9,636 bases of DNA from the NCBI GenBank assembly GCA_030066475.1, contig JASJBO010000287.1, positions 1-9,636 of the forward strand, in the 5' to 3' direction. The notes beneath the pieces were generated by a model that searched no databases, was not told where the DNA came from, and was given only the letters and a program-made list of their open reading frames with translations. Below are positions 1 through 6,065 of the stretch, piece after piece (the first letter of the stretch is position 1; each line of letters opens with the position of its first letter). This stretch comes from Myxococcota bacterium. GTDB lineage: Bacteria > Myxococcota_A > UBA9160 > PR03. The position numbers and the translations under genes are program-made.

Positions 1-20
1 GCCCGCGCGTAGGCGCGGGC
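1..20. repeat. Perfect GC-rich inverted repeat inside manC
   Basis: Positions 1-8 (GCCCGCGC) pair perfectly with 13-20 (GCGCGGGC) around a 4-nt loop. Directly after it, a 12-base direct repeat GCGCGGCCGGCG occurs at 23-34 and 45-56. All of this lies in the Arg/Ala/Gly-rich end of the visible manC coding sequence, where such structure can arise simply from GC-saturated codons, so a regulatory role is not claimed. There is no T-tract to make it a terminator. Confidence 0.6.
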
Positions 21-743
21 GCGCGCGGCCGGCGCCCCGGCGCCGCGCGGCCGGCGGCGGATCGGCGCCAGCGCGCGCGCCAGCTCGGGCGCGCAGGCCT
101 CGATCTCCTCGAGGATCACGCGCGCCTTCCAGGCGAAGATGCCGGCGTTCCAGAGGTAGCCGCCCGCGCGTAGGAAGCGCCGCACGCGCGCCGCGTCCGG
201 CTTCTCCGTGAAGCGCTTCACGCGGTGCAGGCCGGCGAACTCGCGCCCGGCGGGGCGGCCCACCTGGATGTAGCCGTAGCCGGTCTCGGGGCGGGTCGGG
301 CGCACCCCGATCGTCACCAGCGCGTCGGCGCGATCGGCGGCGCGCGCCGCCCGGCGCAGTGCGGCCGCGAAGGCCCGCGCATCCGGAATCACGTGGTCGG
401 CGGGCAGCAGCGCCAGGACGGCCTCGGGGTCCTCCGCGGCGATGCGGGCTGCCGCGAAGCCCACGGCCATCGCGGTGTTGCGGCCGCGCGGCTCCACCAG
501 GACGTGTCCGCGCGGCAGGCCCGCGGCCGCGCGCATCCGGGGCGCGTTCTCGGCGGTGCACACCAGCCAGCTCCGCTCCGGGGGCGCCAGGCGGCGGGCG
601 CGCGCCAGCGTCGCCTCGAGCAGCGTCGCGCGGCCGACGGCGCGCAGCAGCGGCTTGGGGCGAACGCGCCGCGAGCGCGGCCAGAAGCGCTCCCCGGCGC
701 CTCCGGCCATGACGACGGCGTGGACCTCGGGCGCTCGCGCCAC
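1..743 (-). CDS. manC: Mannose-1-phosphate guanylyltransferase, 5' two thirds (C-terminus beyond window edge)
   Basis: The enzyme makes GDP-mannose from mannose 1-phosphate and GTP in the cytoplasm. It would feed the GDP-mannose 4,6-dehydratase encoded upstream in the same operon. The visible 247 codons carry the nucleotidyltransferase signature: GGAGERFWPRSR at residues 14-25 followed by RPKPLL, LPADHVI at 113-119, GYGYI, FTEKPD at 178-183 and LWNAG around N199. The start is GTG at 743-741. The codon just before it in the same frame is the ugd stop, so the only other early start is ATG at 710-708, which would cut into the first beta-strand. There is no convincing Shine-Dalgarno, so translation probably depends on ribosomes finishing ugd. 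The missing end means I cannot tell a monofunctional enzyme (about 350 residues) from the bifunctional type with a C-terminal phosphomannose isomerase domain. The last visible stretch, about codons 222-247, is very rich in Arg, Ala and Gly. Confidence 0.93.
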   Translation of the reverse strand, partial: MARAPEVHAVVMAGGAGERFWPRSRRVRPKPLLRAVGRATLLEATLARARRLAPPERSWLVCTAENAPRMRAAAGLPRGHVLVEPRGRNTAMAVGFAAARIAAEDPEAVLALLPADHVIPDARAFAAALRRAARAADRADALVTIGVRPTRPETGYGYIQVGRPAGREFAGLHRVKRFTEKPDAARVRRFLRAGGYLWNAGIFAWKARVILEEIEACAPELARALAPIRRRPRGAGAPAARARAYAR

Positions 744-2057
744 TCAGCGTCCGACGCAGACGTACTGGAAGCCCGCCGCGCGCATCGGTCCGGGCTCGTA
801 GACGTTGCGCAGATCGACGACCAGCGGGCGGCGCAGCAGGCCGCGCACGCGCTCGAGGTCGAGCATGCGGAACTGGTTCCACTCGGTCACCAGCACCAGC
901 ACGTCGGCCCCCTCGCAGGGGTCGTAGGCGTTCTTGCAGAACACCACCTCCGACGGCAGCAGCGGCGCGGCGTTCTCCATGGCGACGGGGTCGTAGGCGC
1001 GCACCGAGGCGCCGCCCGCGACCAGGCCGCGGATCAGGTCCAGCGACGGGGCGTCGCGCATGTCGTCGGTCTCGGGCTTGAAGGAGAGCCCCAGCACGGC
1101 CACGGTGCGGCCCTGCGCCGAGCCGCCGAGGGCCGATACGATCTTCTCGAGCATGCGCTCGCGCTGCCGCTCGTTCACCGCGAGCGCGGCCTCGATGATC
1201 GAGAAGCGCTCGCCCGACTGGCGCGCGAAGCTCACGGCGGAGCGCGTGTCCTTCGGGAAGCACGAGCCGCCGAAGCCGGGCCCCGGGTGCAGGAACTTGG
1301 GACCGATGCGGCGGTCGAGCCCGATGCCGCGCGCCACGCCGTGCACGTCGGCTCCGATCTGCTCGCAGTAGTTGGCGATCTCGTTGATGAACGAGACCTT
1401 GGTGGCCAGGAACGAGTTCGCGGCGTACTTGGTCAGCTCGGCGGTGGGGATGTTGGCGACCACGAACGGGGTCTCGTTCAGGTAGAGCGGGCGGTACAGG
1501 TCGCGCAGGATGGCGATCGCGGCCTCGTCGTCGGCGCCGATCACCACGCGGTCGGGCCGCATGAAGTCGCCGATCGCGGCGCCCTCGCGCAGGAACTCGG
1601 GGTTGCTCGCGACGTGGAACGGGTGGTCCTCGCCGCGCGCCGCCAGCTCCTCCTCGATCCACTCCCGCACCTGGTAACAGGTGCCCACCGGGACCGTGCT
1701 CTTGGTGACGACCACCTTGTAGCCGTCCAGGTGCCGGCCGATCTCGCGCGCCACGGCCTCCACCGCCGACAGGTCGGTGGTGCCGTCGGAGCCGGTCGGC
1801 GTCTGCACCGCGATGAAGATCACCAGCGACGAGCGCACCGCCTCGGGCGTGTCGGTCGTGAACGAGAGCCGGCCCTGGCTGACGTTGCGCGCCACGATCT
1901 GGTCGAGACCGGGCTCGTAGATCGGCATGCGCCCCGCCTCGAGCCCCGCGATCTTCTCCGCGTCCTTGTCGACGCACACCACCTGCACGCCGAACTCGGC
2001 GAAGCAGGCGCCGGAGACCAGGCCGACGTAGCCGGTTCCGATCATGCAGACGTTCAC
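744..2057 (-). CDS. ugd: UDP-glucose 6-dehydrogenase
   Basis: This 437-residue protein is a full-length UDP-glucose/GDP-mannose dehydrogenase family member. It oxidises UDP-glucose to UDP-glucuronate with two NAD+. The N-terminal Rossmann domain opens with GTGYVG at residues 7-12. TKSTVPVGT (118-126), NPEFLREG (152-159) and ELTKYAANS (207-215, with the conserved Lys210 and Asn214) follow. The catalytic Cys266 sits in GGSCFPKD (263-270), and the C-terminal UDP-binding domain shows GLSFKPETDDMRDAPS (323-338). A GDP-mannose dehydrogenase is the main alternative, but the overall pattern is that of Ugd/TuaD. The start is GTG at 2057-2055, chosen because GGGGGGAGG lies just upstream; an ATG four codons in would leave that site too far away. 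It follows the WbpP-like epimerase by 13 nt and abuts manC. With the UDP-glucuronate 4-epimerase-like gene two places upstream it forms a route to UDP-glucuronate and UDP-galacturonate. Confidence 0.98.
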   Translation of the reverse strand: MNVCMIGTGYVGLVSGACFAEFGVQVVCVDKDAEKIAGLEAGRMPIYEPGLDQIVARNVSQGRLSFTTDTPEAVRSSLVIFIAVQTPTGSDGTTDLSAVEAVAREIGRHLDGYKVVVTKSTVPVGTCYQVREWIEEELAARGEDHPFHVASNPEFLREGAAIGDFMRPDRVVIGADDEAAIAILRDLYRPLYLNETPFVVANIPTAELTKYAANSFLATKVSFINEIANYCEQIGADVHGVARGIGLDRRIGPKFLHPGPGFGGSCFPKDTRSAVSFARQSGERFSIIEAALAVNERQRERMLEKIVSALGGSAQGRTVAVLGLSFKPETDDMRDAPSLDLIRGLVAGGASVRAYDPVAMENAAPLLPSEVVFCKNAYDPCEGADVLVLVTEWNQFRMLDLERVRGLLRRPLVVDLRNVYEPGPMRAAGFQYVCVGR

Positions 2058-2060
2058 CGT

Positions 2061-2069
2061 CCTCCCCCC
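2061..2069 (-). promoter_or_regulatory. Ribosome binding site of ugd
   Basis: On the minus strand this reads GGGGGGAGG and ends 3 nt before the GTG at 2057-2055. The spacing to the AGG core is short, but the G-run lets the anti-Shine-Dalgarno pair further upstream. It favours the GTG start over the in-frame ATG at 2045-2043, which would be 15 nt away. Confidence 0.7.
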
Positions 2070-2070
2070 G

Positions 2071-3006
2071 TCACTGGAGCGCCTCGATCGTGCGGCGCAG
2101 CCCCTCGTCGAGCGAGGTCCGCGGCTCGTAGCCCAGCAGCTCGCGGGCGCGTGCGAGGTCGGCCAGGCTGTCGCGCACGTCGCCGGGCCGCGCCGGCCCG
2201 CGGACGGGCTCGACCGCGCTCCCGGCGATCTCCTGGATCCGGGCCAGCAGCTGGTTGAGGCTGGTCTGGCGCCCCTGCGCCACGTTCATCACGTGGCCGG
2301 CCGCCTTGGGCGCGTCGGCCGCCAGCACGTTGGCCTCGACGGCGTCGGCCACGAAGGTGAAGTCCCGGGTCTGCTCGCCGTCCCCGTGGATCGTCGGCGC
2401 CTCGCCGCGCAGGCAGGCGGTCGCGAACAGCGGGATCACCGCCGCGTACTGGCTCTTCGGGTTCTGGCGCGGACCGAACACGTTGAAGTAGCGCAGCGCG
2501 ACCGTCTCGAGTCCGTACAGCTCGCAGTAGAGCCGGCAGTAGACCTCGCCGGCGTACTTCTGGAGGGCATAGGGGGAACGGGGCTGCGCCGGCATCGTCT
2601 CGATCTTCGGCAGGACCTCGGTGTCTCCGTAGGCCGACGACGAAGCCGCGTAGACCAGGCGGCGCACCCCGGCCCGGCGCGCGGACTCGAGCAGCTGGAG
2701 CGTGCCGTCCACGTTGGCGCGGTTCGTGCGCAGCGGCTCCGCCACGCTGCGCGGCACCGAGGGCACCGCCCCCTGGTGGAAGACGACCTCGACGCCGTCG
2801 ACGGCCGCGTCGGCGACCTCGGGCTCGGTGAAGTCGGCCCGCACCAGCTCGATGCGGTCGCCGGCGAGCTCGAGGTTCTGCTCGCGCCCGCTCGAGAAGT
2901 CGTCGATCACCCGCACCTGCCAGCCGTCGGCCAGCAGCCGGTCGACCAGGTGGCTGCCGATGAACCCGGCGCCGCCCGTTACGAGGGCACGGCGCGCGCT
3001 GCTCAC
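2071..3006 (-). CDS. WbpP-like UDP-N-acetylglucosamine / UDP-glucose 4-epimerase (extended SDR)
   Basis: This 311-residue extended short-chain dehydrogenase/reductase is predicted to interconvert C4 epimers of UDP-HexNAc (GlcNAc/GalNAc), possibly UDP-Glc/Gal too. TGGAGFIG at residues 10-17 binds NAD. Ser122-Ser124 sit in AASSSAYGD, and the catalytic pair is Tyr146 and Lys150 in SPYALQK. RYFNVFGPRQNP (172-183) and GDVRDSLAD (275-283) match the WbpP/Gne group more closely than classical GalE. Ser280 falls where E. coli GalE has Tyr299, human GALE Cys307 and WbpP Ser306 (alignment from memory); a small residue there leaves room for an N-acetyl group. The start is GTG at 3006-3004, overlapping the preceding stop by 4 nt (GTGA), with GGGGAG at 3018-3013 six nt away. 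The frame stays open upstream to 3144, but that extension is Arg/Gly-rich, unlike the family, and lies inside the previous gene. Product could be UDP-GalNAc, UDP-Gal or both. Confidence 0.93.
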   Translation of the reverse strand: MSSARRALVTGGAGFIGSHLVDRLLADGWQVRVIDDFSSGREQNLELAGDRIELVRADFTEPEVADAAVDGVEVVFHQGAVPSVPRSVAEPLRTNRANVDGTLQLLESARRAGVRRLVYAASSSAYGDTEVLPKIETMPAQPRSPYALQKYAGEVYCRLYCELYGLETVALRYFNVFGPRQNPKSQYAAVIPLFATACLRGEAPTIHGDGEQTRDFTFVADAVEANVLAADAPKAAGHVMNVAQGRQTSLNQLLARIQEIAGSAVEPVRGPARPGDVRDSLADLARARELLGYEPRTSLDEGLRRTIEALQ

Positions 3007-3962
3007 GCGTCGCTCCCCAGCCAGGCGACGAAGCGGGCGATCCCCTCCTCGAGGGTCACGCGCGGCGCGTAGCCGAGCGCCTCCCGGGCCGCGCCGATGT
3101 CGGCCCAGGTCCGCGAGACGTCGCCGACCTGGCGCGGCAGCCACTCGATCTTCGCCTCGACCTCGAGCGCCGCCTCGAGGGTCTCGATCACCTGGCTCAC
3201 CGACACGGTGCGGCCCGCTCCGAAGTTGAGGATGCGGAAGTCGAGATCCGAGTCGAGCGCCCGCACCAGCCCCTCCACCAGATCGTCCACGTAGGTGAAG
3301 TCGCGCAGGCTGGATCCGTCACCGAACACCGGCACGGAGTCGCCGCGGCGCATGCGCTCGGCGAACTTCCGGATCGCCAGGTCCGGGCGCTGGCGGGGCC
3401 CGTAGGCGGTGAAGATCCGCGCGCACACCGCGGCCAGTCCGTGGGCGTGGTGGAAGGTGTGGAGCAGCAGCTCGCCGGCGCGCTTGGTGGCGGCGTAGGG
3501 GGAGATCGGCCGCTCGACCGGCTCGCTCTCGACGAAGGGTCCGTCGCTGCGCTCTCCGTAGACCGACGACGACGAGGCGAAGACCAGGCGCGCGACGCCG
3601 TGCCGCACCGCGGCCTGCGCCACCACGGCCGTGCCGTGGACGTTCACGTCGGCGTACGCGGCGGGGCGCTCCAGGCTGGGGCGGACGCCGGCCAGCGCCG
3701 CCAGGTGCACGACGGCGTCGAAGCGCGCCGCCCCGAGCAGCGCGTCGAGCCGCGCCGCGTCGCGGATGTCGCCGACCTCCAGCCGGAAGCGGTCGCTGCG
3801 CCCGGCGCCCGCGAGGTTGCGGCGCTTGAGCGCCTCCGGGTAGAACGGGTCGAAGCCGTCGAGCCCCACGACCTCGCGGCCCTCGGCCAGCAGGCGGTCG
3901 ACGAGGGTCGAGCCGATGAAGCCGGCGGCGCCGGTGACCAGGATGCGACCGGGTCGGCTCAT
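3003..3962 (-). CDS. UDP-glucuronate 4-epimerase-like NAD-dependent epimerase (extended SDR)
   Basis: This 319-residue protein probably converts UDP-glucuronate to UDP-galacturonate. TGAAGFIG at residues 10-17 binds NAD, FDPFYPEALKRRNL at 37-50 is typical of the UDP-glucuronate epimerase/CapI group, a Ser cluster (130-133) precedes VYGE, and Tyr156 and Lys160 form the catalytic pair in SPYAATK. IFTAYGPRQRPDLA (183-196) carries Thr185 and Arg192. In characterised bacterial UDP-glucuronate 4-epimerases a Thr and an Arg at this spacing hold the substrate carboxylate and prevent decarboxylation. The start is ATG at 3962-3960, overlapping the gmd stop by 4 nt (ATGA). There is no strong Shine-Dalgarno, so coupling to gmd is likely. 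The frame stays open upstream to 4694, but that stretch is Arg/Ala-rich and lies inside gmd. Alternatives are another UDP-sugar epimerase, or less likely a reductase acting on the GMD product. Its N-terminus is closely similar to the next gene's, showing paralogy. Confidence 0.88.
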   Translation of the reverse strand: MSRPGRILVTGAAGFIGSTLVDRLLAEGREVVGLDGFDPFYPEALKRRNLAGAGRSDRFRLEVGDIRDAARLDALLGAARFDAVVHLAALAGVRPSLERPAAYADVNVHGTAVVAQAAVRHGVARLVFASSSSVYGERSDGPFVESEPVERPISPYAATKRAGELLLHTFHHAHGLAAVCARIFTAYGPRQRPDLAIRKFAERMRRGDSVPVFGDGSSLRDFTYVDDLVEGLVRALDSDLDFRILNFGAGRTVSVSQVIETLEAALEVEAKIEWLPRQVGDVSRTWADIGAAREALGYAPRVTLEEGIARFVAWLGSDA

Positions 3963-4960
3963 CGCGTGTCCGGACCGCCGCGCCGGCGCCCGGAGCGCCG
4001 CTCCTGTGCCTCGAGATCGGCGTCGACCATGATGCGCACCAGCTGCGGGACGCGCGTCTCGGCGGTCCAGCCGAGCTCCTCGCGCGCCTTGGCCGGATCG
4101 GCGAGCAGGGTGTCGACCTCGGCCGGGCGCACCAGCGCCGGGTCGACCCGCACGAACTCCTCGGGGTCGAGCCCGACGTGGTCGAAGGCCAGCCGCACGA
4201 AGTCGCCGACCGCGTACTGCTCCCCGGTGCCCACCACGTAGTCCGCGGGCTCGTCGCGCTGCAGCATGCGCCACATGGCGTCGACGTACTCCTTCGCGTA
4301 GCCCCAGTCGCGGCGCGAGTCGAGGTTGCCGAGCCGCAGCTCGTCCTGGAGCCCGAGCTTGATGCGCGCCACGGCCTCCGAGATCTTGCGCGTCACGAAC
4401 TCGCGGCCGCGCCGCGGCGACTCGTGGTTGAACAGGATCCCGGACACCGCGTACAGACCGAAGCTCTCGCGGTAGTTCACGGTGATCCAGTGCCCGTACG
4501 CCTTGGCGACCGCATAGGGGCTGCGCGGGTGGAAGGGCGTGGTCTCGTTCTGGGGAACCTCGCGGACCTTGCCGAACATCTCGGAGCTCGAGGCCTGGTA
4601 GAAGCGGATCGAGTCGTCGACGATGCGCACGGCGTCGAGCATGCGCGTGACGCCCAGCGCAGTGAACTCGCCGGTGAGGCCCGGCTGCAGCCACGAGGTC
4701 GGCACGAAGGACTGCGCCGCCAGGTTGTAGACCTCGTCCGGGCGCACCTCGCGCAGCAGGTTCACGAGCGAGACCTGGTCGAGCAGGTCGGCCTGGTGCA
4801 GCCTCACGCGCTCGCCCAGGTGCTCGATGCGCTCGAAGCTCTCCGTGCTCGAGCGGCGCACCATGCCGTGCACCTCGTAGTCCTTCTCGAGCAGCTGCTC
4901 GGCCAGGTACGAGCCGTCCTGCCCGGTGATGCCGGTGATCAGGGCGCGTCGGGTGCTCAC
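3959..4960 (-). CDS. gmd: GDP-mannose 4,6-dehydratase
   Basis: This enzyme converts GDP-D-mannose to GDP-4-keto-6-deoxy-D-mannose, the branch point to GDP-rhamnose, GDP-fucose, GDP-perosamine and related sugars. The 333-residue protein has the family's Rossmann motif TGITGQDGSYL (9-19), VRRSS at 34-38, and the active-site region SSSEMFG (124-130) with Glu127. Tyr149 and Lys153 lie in SPYAVAK. LFNHESPRRG (176-185) and RDWGYAKEYVDAMW (217-230) are hallmark GMD sequences. The length is slightly below the typical 340-370. The GTG start at 4960-4958 overlaps the preceding stop by 4 nt (GTGA) and is served by GAGGAGGAG at 4974-4966. The frame extends open to 5623, but only as a shadow inside the transferase gene. 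The C-terminal ~15 residues are Arg/Gly-rich and probably disordered. No GMD-product reductase, GDP-fucose synthase or perosamine synthase is recognisable in the window. Confidence 0.98.
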   Translation of the reverse strand: MSTRRALITGITGQDGSYLAEQLLEKDYEVHGMVRRSSTESFERIEHLGERVRLHQADLLDQVSLVNLLREVRPDEVYNLAAQSFVPTSWLQPGLTGEFTALGVTRMLDAVRIVDDSIRFYQASSSEMFGKVREVPQNETTPFHPRSPYAVAKAYGHWITVNYRESFGLYAVSGILFNHESPRRGREFVTRKISEAVARIKLGLQDELRLGNLDSRRDWGYAKEYVDAMWRMLQRDEPADYVVGTGEQYAVGDFVRLAFDHVGLDPEEFVRVDPALVRPAEVDTLLADPAKAREELGWTAETRVPQLVRIMVDADLEAQERRSGRRRGGPDTR

Positions 4961-6033
4961 GGAGGCTCCTCCTCGGTGGCCACCTGGGCCTCCTCGCTGT
5001 CGAAGAAGCCCAGGTTCCGCAGGAGCCGGAGGGTAAGGAAGATCACCAGCGCGAGGAACAGCAGCGCCGCGGTTCCCTCGAGATTCGTGAACGAGACCGC
5101 GATCACGCAGAAGCAGGCCGTCAGGAAGTAGATCGAGAGCACCGCGGAGCGCTGCGAGCCCTCGGACTCGAGCAGGCGGTGGTGCATGTGCTGCCGGTCG
5201 GGGTCCATGATCGAGGCGCCTCGGCGCAGGCGGCGGTACATCGAGAGCGCGGTGTCCATCAGCGGGACGGCCAGCGCCAGCAGCGGCACCACGAAGGTCA
5301 GCACCGAGAGCTTCCGGTAGCCCTCGAGGGCGAGCAGCGAGAGCGTGAACCCGATGAACAGCGCTCCCGTGTCGCCCAGGAAGATGCGGGCCGGCGAGAA
5401 GTTGAAGGGCAGGAAGCCGAGCAGCGCGCCCACGAAGGCCAGCCCGATGAAGGCGCCCACGAGCTGCCCGGCCTGGATGCAGATCAGGGTCAGCGTCGCC
5501 GCGATGATCGCGGCGACCCCGGCGCACAGCCCGTCCAGGCCGTCGAGCAGGTTCATGGCGTTGGTGATGCCCACGATCCAGAGCGTGCTGGTGAGCCAGA
5601 CGACGGGCAGCGGCAGCCACCACGACTTCATCCAGATCGGGTCGGTGAAGCGGTCGATGCGGAAGCCGTAGTAGATCGCGATGCCGGCCGCGACCAGCTG
5701 GATCGCCAGCTTGGCGCGCGGCGTCAGCGTGTAGCGGTCGTCGACGGCGCCCACGCCGAGCAGCAGCACGCCGCCGAGCAGCAGGCCCTCGAGGTGGTTG
5801 CGGTACTCGAGGTCCTCGCCGGTCATGAGCAGGGCCGCCGACAGCCCCATCAGGAAGCCCAGCGCCACGGCGATACCGCCCAGCAGCGGGATGTTCGCCC
5901 GCTTGCTGACCTTGCGGTCGTTGGGGCGGTCGATGATGCCGATCCCGCGCGCGATGTACGCCACCACCGGGGTGGCCAGCGCCGCCACCGCGGCCGCGAC
6001 CACGAACGGGATCAAGGCCGAGGCGACGGTCAC
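4957..6033 (-). CDS. MraY/WecA-family undecaprenyl-phosphate sugar-1-phosphate transferase
   Basis: This 358-residue polytopic membrane protein of the GT4/MraY superfamily should start the lipid-linked repeat unit by moving a sugar 1-phosphate, usually HexNAc-1-P, from its UDP donor to undecaprenyl phosphate on the cytoplasmic face. About ten to eleven hydrophobic segments span the protein. Diagnostic motifs are VDDRYTLTPRAKL with Asp98-Asp99, NAMNLLDGLDGL (158-169) with Asp164 and Asp167, FLGDTGALFIGF (218-229), and the His motif DRQHMHH (279-285). These fit WecA/WbpL/TagO-type enzymes rather than true MraY, and the polysaccharide operon supports that. The GTG start at 6033-6031 was chosen for a well-placed GGAGAGGA and because a hydrophobic segment begins right after it. 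The open frame continues upstream to 6210 with an Arg-rich shadow. The protein ends in a short acidic tail. It lies 32 nt after the tyrosine kinase and overlaps gmd by 4 nt. Donor specificity (GlcNAc, GalNAc, other) cannot be read from sequence alone. Confidence 0.96.
   Translation of the reverse strand: MTVASALIPFVVAAAVAALATPVVAYIARGIGIIDRPNDRKVSKRANIPLLGGIAVALGFLMGLSAALLMTGEDLEYRNHLEGLLLGGVLLLGVGAVDDRYTLTPRAKLAIQLVAAGIAIYYGFRIDRFTDPIWMKSWWLPLPVVWLTSTLWIVGITNAMNLLDGLDGLCAGVAAIIAATLTLICIQAGQLVGAFIGLAFVGALLGFLPFNFSPARIFLGDTGALFIGFTLSLLALEGYRKLSVLTFVVPLLALAVPLMDTALSMYRRLRRGASIMDPDRQHMHHRLLESEGSQRSAVLSIYFLTACFCVIAVSFTNLEGTAALLFLALVIFLTLRLLRNLGFFDSEEAQVATEEEPP
4966..4974 (-). promoter_or_regulatory. 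Ribosome binding site of gmd
   Basis: The minus strand reads GAGGAGGAG, ending 5 nt before the GTG at 4960-4958, and sits inside the last codons (Glu-Glu-Glu) of the transferase gene. The CCTCC between it and the start could pair weakly with the GGAG and partly mask the site until ribosomes from the upstream gene pass. That pairing is short and speculative. Confidence 0.65.
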
Positions 6034-6037
6034 GGCG

Positions 6038-6045
6038 TCCTCTCC
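6038..6045 (-). promoter_or_regulatory. Ribosome binding site of the MraY/WecA-type gene
   Basis: GGAGAGGA on the minus strand lies 4 nt before the GTG at 6033-6031, within the 32-nt gap after the kinase gene. It decides the start of a gene whose frame is otherwise open far upstream. Confidence 0.7.
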
Positions 6046-6065
6046 GGGCGCAGCGGCAGCACGCT

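Noticed and set aside
1..60. Hairpin and direct repeats at the left edge as a terminator or CRISPR-like repeat
   Set aside because: It lies within the conserved manC frame, has no T-tract, and the repeats are two short GC-only copies without unique spacers.
225..2258. 677-codon open frame on the plus strand opposite ugd and manC
   Set aside because: It is antisense to two clear enzymes. Its product is an Arg/Ala/Gly/His/Val-rich sequence without domains, as expected when very GC-rich codons suppress stops on the other strand.
2044..3072. 342-codon plus-strand frame opposite the WbpP-like epimerase, with similar ones at 3441-4241, 4178-5131, 5179-6072, 6165-6905, 6912-7871 and 7934-8746
   Set aside because: All mirror conserved minus-strand genes, with composition dominated by Arg, Ala, His, Gln, Val and Leu and no recognisable motif.
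3003..3962. Assignment of this SDR as GDP-6-deoxy-mannose reductase because it follows gmd
   Set aside because: Its FDPFYPEALKRRNL segment and the Thr185/Arg192 pair fit the UDP-glucuronate epimerase group, and it lacks the look of RMD proteins; kept only as a minor alternative.
3963..4694. N-terminal extension of the UDP-glucuronate epimerase-like frame into gmd
   Set aside because: The extension is low complexity and out of frame with a clear gmd. The NAD-binding motif sits at its normal place from the ATG at 3962.
4961..5623. N-terminal extension of the gmd frame into the transferase gene
   Set aside because: It is a shadow of the MraY/WecA-type gene; the GTG at 4960 has a good ribosome binding site and gives a normal GMD N-terminus.
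6034..6065. Possible internal promoter in the largest gap (32 nt) before the transferase gene
   Set aside because: It is too short to hold a promoter by itself and shows only a ribosome binding site; no -10/-35-like A/T-rich elements are visible.
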